Shown piece after piece: positions 1 through 12,100 of a DNA stretch of 64,000 nucleotides. This DNA comes from Numida meleagris (Eukaryota > Chordata > Aves > Galliformes > Numididae). A program made the translations under genes and the position numbers. The stretch's first letter is position 1, and each line of letters starts with the position of its first letter. Under the pieces are notes generated by a model. It saw nothing but the letters and a program-made list of their open reading frames with translations. It was not told the origin of the DNA and made no database searches. The stretch covers positions 31,344,590 to 31,408,589 of the forward strand of contig NC_034414.1 of NCBI RefSeq assembly GCF_002078875.1. Reading direction: 5' to 3'.

Positions 1-3000
1 TACAGGCCTCTGTGTGCTAGACCTAAAAGAATTTTAGTCTTCTTAAAGACACTTGGAATAGTACAAAAAGCTAAATACTAAAGGATTTAATAAACATTAT
101 GGTTCCTGATGCCCCAGCCTTTCTTTGCACATTTCCCACTTCTCTGGCAAAACTTACTATTTTGTCCTCAGTGCCCTGGTACAGGGGAGCTGTTCTAATG
201 CCTAGGCTATTTGCATTCCATTAAGATCAGAAAGATTCTACAAGTAATAAATGAAATTAGGCAAGAACATGAGTAAGGGATGTATAAACTTTTGTTTCTG
301 CTTTAAAACTAAGAACTTATAATAAAAGTTGAAATACAGCTGAAGAACTTTTTAGAAGTGTGATCTAGATGCTTATTCACCAATGTCAGTTTTTATTTCA
401 TGTTGACCTATTACTTGAACTTCTGTATTACAAAATTAATGCTTTTGTTTACTTTTTTTTTTTTTTTGAGATTGCTGGTCAGTATTCTTGTCCAGCTAGT
501 CAACTCTCTTCATCTGACTGCATTTTCTCATGTCATTGTTCAAGAGCCCCTACCCAACTGCTTTCCAGTATAAACGACAGTCTGTTTCTCTCTTAACAAC
601 AGTGGATAGTTAACAGGGATATATTCATTGTATTCATAGCAAAGGACTAGTTTCTATCTGTGACTTTACGGGAAACTGCATTTACACAATATATTTATTA
701 TTACTCATAATAACGATTATCAATGCCAGTATTTAACTCTACTGATCCCTTGAAAGGAAAGCAGTGTATAGTGTAGTTCTTGCATGTTGCTACCAAAAGG
801 CCCTAGACTTTTAAGGATGTGCCTGTGGTTGGTAGCAGAGAATTTGTATGTTCTTCGCGTCATCTTAATTGAACCATATGCTGAGTGCTCTGTATTTATT
901 GAGTAGTGAATGCACTGTCATGACCGTGAAACTCAGCTAACATGTGAAAACAAATCTGAAAAGATCGCTAAAGAGTACACATCTCTAAAAGTATCTGCAA
1001 CTGCTCCTGTTAGAGTAAACCTGTCACTCCACTGAACGTAGAGAATAACACTACAGAGATTAGTCTCCTGGAATTTTATGATCTTTATTGCCTTTTTCTT
1101 ACTGCAGGTACAGGAAGGTTTGGCTGTTATGTTTTGAAAGCTCAGCTTTAAATTCAACATTGATGGTAACTGTTCACAGGAAGTTTTCTGCTGGCTCCAA
1201 ATTGGAGTCAAATAGTGCAGCTTATTCTCCTAACATTCCACTACTTTCTCTGTCAGTTTATTAGACTGAGGCTATAAACACAATTGCTTCTTATGATGTA
1301 GGTGTAATCACAGAAAGTATGTTCAGAAAGTGGTCTCTCACATTCGTTGTTGAAGATGACCTGATACATAAAGTTTCTGTTCTGGGCATGATAATGCTGA
1401 GTGGGTTGATACCAGAATCTACTGATCAAGCATTTTCTGCTTGCCTTTCCTGAGAGACTGTCTGTTGTATTGACTTTCCTGCAAACCTAATATGCTATTT
1501 CTAGCAAAATCTACATCAGGTGCATGATAGATACCCAGCATGTCCTCTACTTTTAAGGGCTCAAACTGAGAGCTTAAACAGTAACTTAACTTGTAAACTA
1601 CAGGCATAGGTCATTCTGAATCACCTTCCTACCGAACTGCATATACTCTGCATGAAATAATTAAATCAGTCTGTTTGATGATTGAAAGACAGGGCTCTTT
1701 AGAGGATTGAATATGTAGAAGGGAAGCACCCAGATTGGTGCAGGGGCATCCATGTGAACCTAGCATTTGGTTGATGGATTTCACTCTCTGGCCAATCAGC
1801 CTTGATTCAGGCACAGCATGTTATGTGTTACCCCCTGTAACCGTAAGTGAGAGGTTATAGCATTGATAAAGGAAAGAAATAAACTTTCATGGGGGAGTAA
1901 GAGGGCTATTGTGGAGTGACTAGTAGGGGATAGATCAAGAGGAAATTGGGCTTTATTAGTTCTACTTTGTATCTAATGTACTGTTCAACACAAAAGGCCT
2001 GGGCTTTGGGGTCTTCTTCATGTGTGGTACCTGTCTGTTTAAGGACATAGAAATTGTTGCTCATTGCCTAAGATGTATTACATCGTTTCATGACTGGGCT
2101 AAGTTTAACATTTCTTTTTGTGCAGCCTAGAAATGTTTTCTGCTCCCCCCCCAGTAGCAGATGCCACTGCTGTTTCATCAGCATCTTCCTTTTTGTGTTC
2201 TTGAGCATTGCTTCTGCATGCTGTTGTTGGCAACTATGTTTGTCTTAGCAGAGGACAAAATATTTAAAAATGATGCAAGAAGGTAAATTCTGAAATTTAT
2301 TTCTATTTCAAGTTATCTATTTTGTCTCATGGCAGTCTGTGCAAAACCACCTATGTTAGTATTAACAAATCCTGTAGTTAAAGTGCATGTAAGAGAAATG
2401 GAAACTTTGTAAAACATTTATACATTTGATGTCCTTGATCTTCTCCAAATATGGGGAAAAGTACCCACAAAATAGATATAGTCTAGAAATCTCCTTCAAA
2501 TGAAATCCTTGAAGTGTGCAGTTCAAGGAAATGCATTAGGATGTTTAGGTCCACTGCTGAAAGTACACACTGGTTAACCCCTGAAATTCTGCATACATTA
2601 TACCTCATTCCATGCATTTCTAGGTATGTGTTTACTTTAGGATCATGTGTCAACTGTACAAAAAGCTTCATAATCACTTAATATCTCAATTCTGTTGAGT
2701 TCAGTCATGCCACCGACTGATATGGATCAGTAGCCTAATTCTTTTGCAACTCAATTCATTGAATATAACCTTTGATAGAAATCATCTGATATTATGTACT
2801 GTTATCTCAATATTTTGATTTTTATGACAAAGCTGTTTGTTATCTCTCATCAGAAAAAAAAATGATGGACTTACTAAGTTAGTTAATAACTACCATCTTT
2901 CAAATAGCGTAGATAAACAGGCCTGCTTAGAATTAGGATTCTGAAGAGGCTTCTTGCATGTTTATGAAGTTATATGATGATTCCAAAATGAATGCTCTTT

Positions 3001-3013
3001 CCCCCCCCCCCAG
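1..3013 (+). other. RASGRP1 upstream intron, no exon recognised
   Basis: AT-rich sequence before the first visible RASGRP1 exon. I looked for the family N-terminal coding segment (LGHLAKGASLDDLI-like) and did not recognise it. It ends in a C12 run forming the pyrimidine tract of the 3014 acceptor. No repeat was identified. Confidence 0.6.
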
Positions 3014-3185
3014 ATTTAGAAGGAAATTCCTATCAGAACAACCAGCTGCTAAAGATGATTCTGACCATGCATCAGTTTATCATCTCCTCTGCAGATATGC
3101 TTCAGAAACTCAGTGATCTATATCCTTTGCAATATTCACCTACTCTTAAAGTAGAAATTAGGTATACTTTACGACTCTAAGACAG
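3014..3185 (+). CDS. RASGRP1: RASGRP1 REM-domain exon with divergent, stop-containing 3' end
   Basis: The acceptor is a C-run followed by AG at 3012-3013. The frame reads [20 protein letters not shown] and continues through MLQKLSDLY, matching the REM region of RASGRP1 (LTMH..ISSA.LLQK...LY). After LY the match is poor: [13 protein letters not shown] aligns residue for residue with SPGLCLKICYFVR of other RASGRP1 proteins at only about 5 of 13 positions, and three residues before it are missing. The consensus donor CAG|GTAAG at 3185/3186 keeps the phase needed by the next exon but includes an in-frame TAA at 3178-3180. A weaker in-phase donor (TTAG|GTATAC) after 3161 avoids the stop and would join IR to YWITEFW. 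Which end is used cannot be settled from sequence. Confidence 0.7.
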
Positions 3186-6100
3186 GTAAGTAGAGGATAT
3201 TTAATCTAAGGATGTATTACTTTTCTGCTAATGAAACAATAGACTTGACCTTTACAGTTTTTTGTATGTACAGTGTGGCATTTGTTTTAGGGTATGTGTT
3301 TTTTCTTTTCTCTTTTGTCTGGTTTAGCTTACAATCCACACAGACTGAGATGAAATTCCAGTTCAAGTAGGATAAATCATCCTCTATTGGCTGTGAAAGG
3401 AATATTTGACAGGTGTTGTACTAATCTATGTACTTCAGTTAGATACTGCAAATCCGGGCCTGTTACAGATTTCTGTTTTTCTATCCTCAGAACAAGCAGA
3501 AGAGCAAAGTACAAAAGCATAATTTTAATAATATTCTAATGTTATTATCTGAAGATGACAATTCTCAAATATTTCTCAGGCACTCAAAATTATAGTGTAC
3601 TTAAAGATTTTCTTCTGATTTGATGCTATTCTGAGATGACTGCCTGGACTCATATACATGTGGTTCTCCTTAACATTTTCTACATATCTTAGTGCTTTAG
3701 AAAAGAAATCTTCTGCGCTGTGTGTAAAGATATGCTATTTTGTGAGGTAAGAATACTCTTGCTTGGTAGCCATTAGTCAGCAGCAGTTCCTGTATCATAC
3801 AGAAGGATGTTTCTACATATCTTAAGATGACATCAAAAAGAAAAAGTTGTATTCCTTCAGCTTTTTAAGTTTCACTTTAGTAGCTTTACAAAAAAGTGAC
3901 TTAAGCCGCCTCACCTCACACAGATCCATTGATGTCAGTGCATGAATTATTGGGTCAAACTTTTGAACTGATTACATATGAATCTTTTCCTTAATCACCA
4001 GTAAGAACTGACAGTGCTCAGGAATCAGTAGCATTACATCTAATATTATTTAGGCCTATTAAAAAAGTGGGATATTGCAGCTACATTAAACAAAACATTT
4101 TATCTGTATGTTCTTAGTCATTTTCAGTGATCACAGATCACTTTTATTAAGCACAATAAAGTTTGAAAGCTTAGTTTAGATAAAACAAAAGAGTAGAAAT
4201 AAGCTAGGCAATAGAAATGGGGGTTAGCTATACCAAAGTAGCTGTACCTTGAATTATGGCTGGCCTTCAGTCTGCTTGCAGGGTAATAGTGAGTGATTGC
4301 CTTTGCATCTCTTATTTGGTGGTGGGTTTTGATTGTTTTTTGGGTTTTGTACTTCTCTCTCTCTCTTTCATTCAGTTATTAAATCTTAATCTTGGCTCAC
4401 AAGTTGTTTTTTTCCCTCCCCAGTCCCACTGCTGAGGGAAGGAGAGAGTGAGCAGCTGAATCAGTACTTAGTATCTAGGCTAGGGTCAACATATCACATT
4501 GGGTGACAAGTCACATGCGGGAACAGAAATATAAAATGCACGACAAATAATTTGAATGCCCAACATAGAAAAGTATAGTCCTCAAAAAATATTTGATGCA
4601 TGTGAGACTGAATCACTAGTAACCAAATATATTTACATAGTGACTTTTTTTTCAGTAAATAGTTAAAATTCTGACTAGCACAGTGAATTTTTGGCAGAAT
4701 AATTCCAGGTTTTAAAGGAATATGTAAAATTGTCTATAAGTTCACAAAGAAAATAATCAGCATGCATATTATCTAAATTTAATGTGAATCTAGATATTTT
4801 AATATTGAATTTAATGCAAGTACTATACTTCTATACAGAAGTAAGCTAAGTATTTTTCTAATCTTGTGTAAGATTAAAAGTACCCTAACAATAGCATTTA
4901 AAAGCAAGTTTCGTCCCCCAAAGTTGGTCAGAAAGAAAGGAAATCATGAACATGAGCAATTATCTAAATTTCAGCCTTACTCATGCTAAAGCAAAATATT
5001 TGTTTTTTCCATTGTATAATAGGTATTGGATTACAGAGTTTTGGGTTATGTTCAAAATGGACTCTAAACTATCAGCAACCATGGAGGCATTTCAAGAACT
5101 GGTTAAAGCTAATGGTGAGGAGTTACACTGTCGTCTAATTGACACAACTCAAATGTGAGTGCTGAGCTTTCAATATCATTGGAAAACAAACTTTTGCTCT
5201 GAATTTCCTTTAGTCAAATATAATGTCTCTCTAGCATAACAGGATAATGATGCCACAGTGGGTTAATTTTAGTCTATAATAAGTTGTATCTTATTAATCC
5301 CTAGAGAAGAGTTCATACATTATTACACATAGAGGAATAGAATACCTTTCAAGAACAGCCTAGGTTGAACTGGACTGTTTTGTAGACTTTGTGCTGATTC
5401 TGTATGCTAGAGAAATTTTATTGTTTACAGGAAACCTTATTGACTCAACCAGTGAGAAAAGAATACATTTTGACTGAATAATAGAGAAGGCAAAAGTGTT
5501 TGCATTTTTAATGCCAAAAGTATGTTAATAAACTATATCTTCTAAGTCATAAGAATTCTACTTAATTTTTAGTTATGAAATGACTTATACTGTGAAGCAT
5601 AGTACTGTCTTGGGAAGAGAACTTTCCTTACTTATATGAGAGATAAGTCTGTGGAACTGTAAGTTCATACTTAGATTGGACATACACAAGTAAAAGCAAA
5701 TCTGAACTTGGTATATATTTTATATCTGTTTATGAAATATCTTACAGAAGTTTCTCAAATCCATGTAAATTTTCTTGCTCTCTAAGCAGATAGATAGGGA
5801 GACTTCATACTCTGAGGCAGATCAATGAAATCTATTAAAGGCTATTAAAGGGAATGTTTATGTTCAGTGAAGCTGAAGTTAGGGAAAGCAATTCTGAAAG
5901 TGGAGTACACAATCTTGTGCTGTTTAGTAATGTATTTAGGTGCTACATAAATGTAATACTTAGAATAAATAAAGTTTTGTCATGTAGCCTGTAATTTATG
6001 AAAGATGCTTGCTATTCAAAAATCCAAATATTAACTTCTTAATGCAGTAAAGCATGAAAACAATGCAAGTTTTAAATTGGAAGAGAAGAAAAGTTTCATC

Positions 6101-9100
6101 TTCAGAGAACACCTTAGGATAATTCTCTCTTAAAATTTCTCTAAAAGAAATTCCAGGGACTGGTCTAGAAAGCTGACACAGCGTGTCAAGGCTAACAGCA
6201 GTAAGAAACGGAAAGTTTCACTCCTTTTTGATCACCTCGAGCCAGAAGAGCTGTCAGATCATCTTACCTATCTTGAATTTAAGTCTTTCAGAAGAATATC
6301 AGTAAGTGATTCATTTTATTTTAAATAGAGGTGGGAATGAGGTAGGAAAGATGGGAGAGAGGTAGCATTACAGGATTAACCCTGAGGTGCAAGCACTTAA
6401 CAAACTGACAAAATGATTGTGGTGGAGAGCTGGCAAGATCAAGGTCAGCTACAGAACCAGATGGAAAACTGATCTGTGTATCAGTACACCTAAATGGAGT
6501 AGGTAAGGCCTGTTTCTTTGGCCCTGAGATCAAGTAGAAAGAGCATAGCCCAGCTTGTTTCTCTATGACTAAACTATCGTGTTGTACAGAGGACACTGAT
6601 GCATGCTCTGTGTTGAGAATGTTTCTTGGTCTGTGCTGTACCCAAACCACCATATCCAGCTATTGATGAGTGGTAGTGGCATGAGCTAAAATTCTATCAA
6701 TTTTTTGCTAACAATTAAGCATGTGGACTGATATGTGCCTGTGTCTTTGTCCATGCTCTTTTTGTCTTACTAGAATGAAACTGGCCAGTGATACTTATTC
6801 TGTATTCTTCCTTTTTGCTAATGTCAGTTCAGAGAGGATGCGAGTGTAAAACTTCTAGGTAACTACACAATAGACTGAGAGAAGGGGCCTTTGGGGAAGA
6901 GGAATAAACAACTTGAACTTCTTCTGAATAATCTGTTTCTACTAGAAAAAGTGGTGTAATTGGGCACAGAAACAAGCAACATCCTTTGGCTCAGATCAGA
7001 AATCAGGCTCAAGTGGGATGAAGGAAGCCTGGAAAGCTCCTAGAAAGCTAACTTTCTGTGGCAGCAGGAAACAGCAATGCAGTATTCTCATGCAGTGATT
7101 AAGTGCTTTTCTGCATAAATTCCTGCCTGTAGGTAATACTAACATTCAAAGCTCATGTAAATCCTAGCACTTCCAAAGCTTTATGCAGACATAATATAAT
7201 TATTAATGAGTATAACAGATTATAGCTATGATTGCAGTCAGTTTCAGATTTGTCATGTATTCCAATTGGAACATACCTGCATACAGGTTTTGGTACAAGT
7301 GGAAATTTCTTAAGCCTCAGATCAGAAAACAATGATAGAACTCTTTACAAATGTGAATTAACTCTTTGTACAGTGTATTCATGATAAGTAAAACCATAGA
7401 ATCCTTTTCTAATTCTAACATGGCAGCATATACCAGGAGAGAGACTGCAAATAGCCTGCTATGTTTTCAGTCATTGAAATAACTGCTCACAGGCTCACTC
7501 ATTTGAAAGTCAGAAAGGAGTAACTGATCCTCTAAAGATATACATAGCATGTAGCAAAATCTTCCATGAAACACCATGAATCGTGCAGCAAAGAAAGTGC
7601 AGAGAGCGGTATTCACAAAGTAGTGGCTGCAAGTACAAGCATACCTGCAAAGCATTTTAACATAAAGCTGTAAAATACAGGGAGCCTAAGCTGTTATTTT
7701 GGGTTCCACTTTACTATTGAAGCTTTTTACTTAGTCATTGCAATATCAGAGTCTTGCATTATCTAAGTACCTGGACTTCTTCACTGTATCAGCTGCTAAT
7801 AACCTGGTTACATCTAACCATTCTAATGATTTCTTGCACCAAAGTTTTCCTGAAATTTTAAGGAGTACTAGATATCAATTCATCCAGCATTAGAAAAAAA
7901 TCATTTTCTGAAGGAGAAAGCTACTGAGAACAAAATTAACCTAATCAAACTTTAGTTGTACTGAAATTGCTATGAGGTTGATAATTATGTAGTCAGATAT
8001 TGAATAATTAATTACTGTACAGTGTAGTTGCTTAGATTTCAACATTCAGCCAAATCTGGCTGTAGTTCAGAATTCAAACAATAACTGTAAGTGCTGTGAA
8101 ATCTTAGAGACAGCTCTACTTATTATTTTCATACTGTTCTTATGATTTATTCCATTTTTAGTTTAGTAAAAGGATTAATAGAGGTATCTGCTGTCATCTC
8201 TGACTTTTTAAAGTGTTATTAGTTCTTACTAAATGAGCGGGGGAAGAAATTAAGGCAGAGCAAGCAAGAAACAAATAGCAGTTTTACCATTTATGCTATT
8301 TCCTTACAGATCAGTGCCACCCAGTATCTTTCTTAAGCCAAAGAAATAAGATGCATCTAGAACATCTATCTAATATAGCTACCCAAGTTTTTGTTAAGAT
8401 GTCAATATTATTGTCCCTAGTAAAAAGTGTATATATAAATCTCCTATCATGTTTTCTGACTACTCACTTTTCTATATCCTTGCCAATAGATAAATCAAGT
8501 GATCAAATAGACGCTGCATCAATGAAAACAAATGATCACTTCTCTTTGATCTTAATGGGAAGAATGGCTTCGATGAAAATATCAATAGTTTGTCACATAC
8601 AGGTGTTCCCTAAACTATTTTACTTTGGTTCAATATGAGAATTTCACAAAGTTCGTCAAAATACTAAAAGAATCTGTAGTCCTCTTTCTTAATGAATCTA
8701 ATCTCAGTTTTATGTGATTTGATAGAACTTGTTTTGTTTTAATAGAATAGTTTAATCCAGAAGTGCTGTAGATACATAAATTGAAAATATAACTTAAACT
8801 ATCACTGAATTGCCAGATTATGCTTAAAATTCAGTTTAATCTTCCTCATAGAGAACTAGATTCAGTGAATCTGTGGAGCCAGTGACACTAGGAGAAAAAC
8901 CCCAAATTTGCTCCCCCTAGGGTTTATAGGAGCCAACGCTTGTGAGATATGCATGATGCAAGCAATCTGATGTAGATTATGGAGGAAAGATTCTTTTAGT
9001 TAATCCCATTACTATGAGCTTTCTGCTTTGAGAAGAACAAAGCTTTGATAAAGGAGAGGTTTCAGACTTATGAATGTTTAAGGTGCAGTAACTATATTGT

Positions 9101-12100
9101 TCTTCAGTATTTTGTTTGTATTTGCACACAGACCATGAGGTAGATGAATTTTCACTTTTTTTTTTTTTTTTTTTTTTTTTTTTGAGTTCTCAGATTATCA
9201 GAGCTACATTGTGAATAGCTGTGTGAAAGAGAATCCAACAATGGAAAGATCAATTGCTCTTTGCAATGGTATCTCTCAGTGGGTACAGTTAATGGTTCTC
9301 AGTAGACCAACACCACAGCTTCGAGCTGAAGTATTTATCAAGTTCATTCATGTTGCACAGGTCAGTTAAATTTTGATACATGATACTTTGACTTTCTCTG
9401 AAACAGTTCCTTAGTTTCTTTTCCCATACCACTACCATCAGCTGGGAAAAAGGAGCTAGCAGTGATCTCCCATTTCATACATATGGAATGCTTATTTGTG
9501 CAATGCTGTGGTATTATACCAGGTATTCAGATATTACATTGTAAGGACAGGCAGCAACAGATAAAATTGCCTTTAACCAGTTTCAGAGCACCCAAGAAAA
9601 TTAGTGGTCACAGTCCAGTAATAAAGAAGGAATAACTTACCCCTTTCTGAGATCAGAGCTCACCAGACACTCCCAAAGAAAGTAATCTCTAAGTAGAGAT
9701 ACTTCCCTTGTGGCTGCCAGCCCTTAAACGAGATTAGGGAGGGTCCACCCCTTCTGGTCATGCAAGTGAATTGCTTGCACCCGTGCTCCCAGGGCTGGCC
9801 ATGCCTCTCCACTAGGTGCTCAATCACTAGTTCAGCCTGTAACCTAATTGTTCCCATATACACAGTATCTTCAATGTCACTATGCCTTTCTCATATCCAT
9901 TCTGAAGAAAATATTTTCACTGAAAAATGACATTTATATATTTTTTAAATCAGCTTGTGAAATGCCAAGCTGAAAATGCCTATCATTCCAATGTATGAAC
10001 TGCTGTGATGACTTTGACCATAAGCAGAATTGCTTTTACTTATGCTTCATGTGATAGAAGCAAAGCTATTGTTCTATTGATATTTTTTGCATACTAATCC
10101 AGCTGCGCCATAAATAAGAAAATGGACAGTGTTGTTGCAGACTGTGGGAAGAGAGAGAAGTACTGAGGAGTCCGTTGAAGTCTTACTGTATATGCAGAAT
10201 TGTTATCATTTAATAACAGTAGAACAAGTAAATGTTACACTCACCAAAATCACAATTTCAATACCAAAGCGAATGAAGTCAAATGGATTGTGGCGCAAAA
10301 CTTTTAAGACTTTGGTCCTGAATAATAATGTAGAATTTGGATGTGCATATGGAACAACTTAAAGCTTTAAATAATAAATACTGCTTGTTTGTATGTCAAC
10401 ACAGAAGCTTCACCAGTTGCAGAATTTCAATACATTAATGGCAGTGATAGGAGGTCTCTGTCACAGTTCCATTTCCAGACTCAAGGAAACAAGCTCATGT
10501 GTTCCTCATGATGTAATTAAGGTTGGTATTGTAACTTACAAATCAGGTAAATTTAAACATTTTTTGTCACTGCACACAAAAATAAACAAGCTTACTTTGT
10601 TAGGCATGACAGATAGAGTGGAGGAAAAAAAAAGGAAGACTTCCCCCATTCCTGGTTTTTTTTTGTGACTTCACCTTTTCAAACATCAGTTACTCCTACA
10701 CTTTCAACCTCTCCTTTGTAGATTTGTAGAGCTTCCTCAAAGTTTCTGTTTCATATTTGGATATGAGAATACATGTTTTCATTTATAAGCAATAGTACAG
10801 AATAGCTTTCAAATGCAAAAGCAGACAATTAGATCCTAGAACATTTAAGAACAAAACTTTTGCTATCCATAGCAACACTGACTAGCCTGAGTCTATAAAG
10901 TTGCAAGCACAGGCCTCTGCACTTTAATACCAGAAAGACCAGTTTTGTTTATCTGATCTTTCCCTATAAGAGACTTTATCTAGTCAGACTTGAACAACTT
11001 TAGCCATAAGACACACACATGGTGATAATTTTGCTGAGATTCCAGCTACTAAAACTAAGAAGAAAGGTTACTTTTTTTTTTTTTTAAGCAATTAAATGGC
11101 TTTAATCATTTGCTCTTAAGAGACTAATACACTATCACTGTGCTTTGATCACATTGTATTTAAACAGGTTTAATGAACGGTGCATATCTGTAATATAGAG
11201 CAGAAATCATCATCCACTGATAACAGTTACAGTTCTCAAGATCCATTGATCCAGTTTAGCAAGTTTATTTTAAAAGCATGTTTTGTTGTTGCTGTTGTTG
11301 TTTGTACAAATTTTCTCACCATGAGGAGTGCACATGCACTCCTCATTTGAAAAACATTTTGCATCATTTTATGCAAGCACTAATAAAAACTATGAAAATA
11401 AAGGCTGGTAAGTAGTGGTCTTACTAGTTTAAAGGTTACTTTAAAGTTTAACTAAAAAGACTAATTTGTGAAGGTTAAAAGTTGAGTGGATAGACAGGAA
11501 TTTCCACAGTTAAAACAAACCAAACAAAAAAAACCACAAATCACAACAAAACATTGTCCTATTAACTTCATAATATTAAAATGGTTAAATAGTTTTAATC
11601 AAGGAAGGTATTTATATTGCTAGACTTGAGACTCATTTGGCTTTTACAACAAGTTACAATATATGTCTGCTTCTTCTTTTCTGAGGAAAAGTATTTTCTT
11701 AAAAGCAAAGACATGCCACCCATGGCTATATTGTGATGGCACAGTGTAGGGTTTCTCCGCCAGGACTTTCAGGTAGCAATTCCAACTGGTGACTTGGAAG
11801 CCAGAGAATTATTTTCCACATTTTAAGGTGAAAATGCTTGCTTCTGGGAAGGTCAGAGACATGACACCTGCAGACACATCCCCTTGATTTGAGAAGGTTG
11901 TATTTTTTTTTCATTGACTAGATAGGGAACGTAGGAAGACTGGCATTATAGACAGATAACATAGATTATTAATTTAAGTGAGGTGAATAACTAGATTTCA
12001 TTTGGAGACTAAAGATTTACATTTTAAAATCTATTTTGGGAGCCACTGTGAATAATCTGCTTAAGGGTAACATGGGCAACTAGTGTGACATTTATGTAGA

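Larger units (their letters stand above)
3186..9186 (+). other. RASGRP1 introns 3186-5022, 5155-6147, 6302-9186
   Basis: Three introns with no recognisable gene or transposon. The frame directly before the 5023 exon is open from an ATG at 4946 (see findings). The last intron ends in a T28 run at 9156-9183, right next to the acceptor. Confidence 0.6.
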
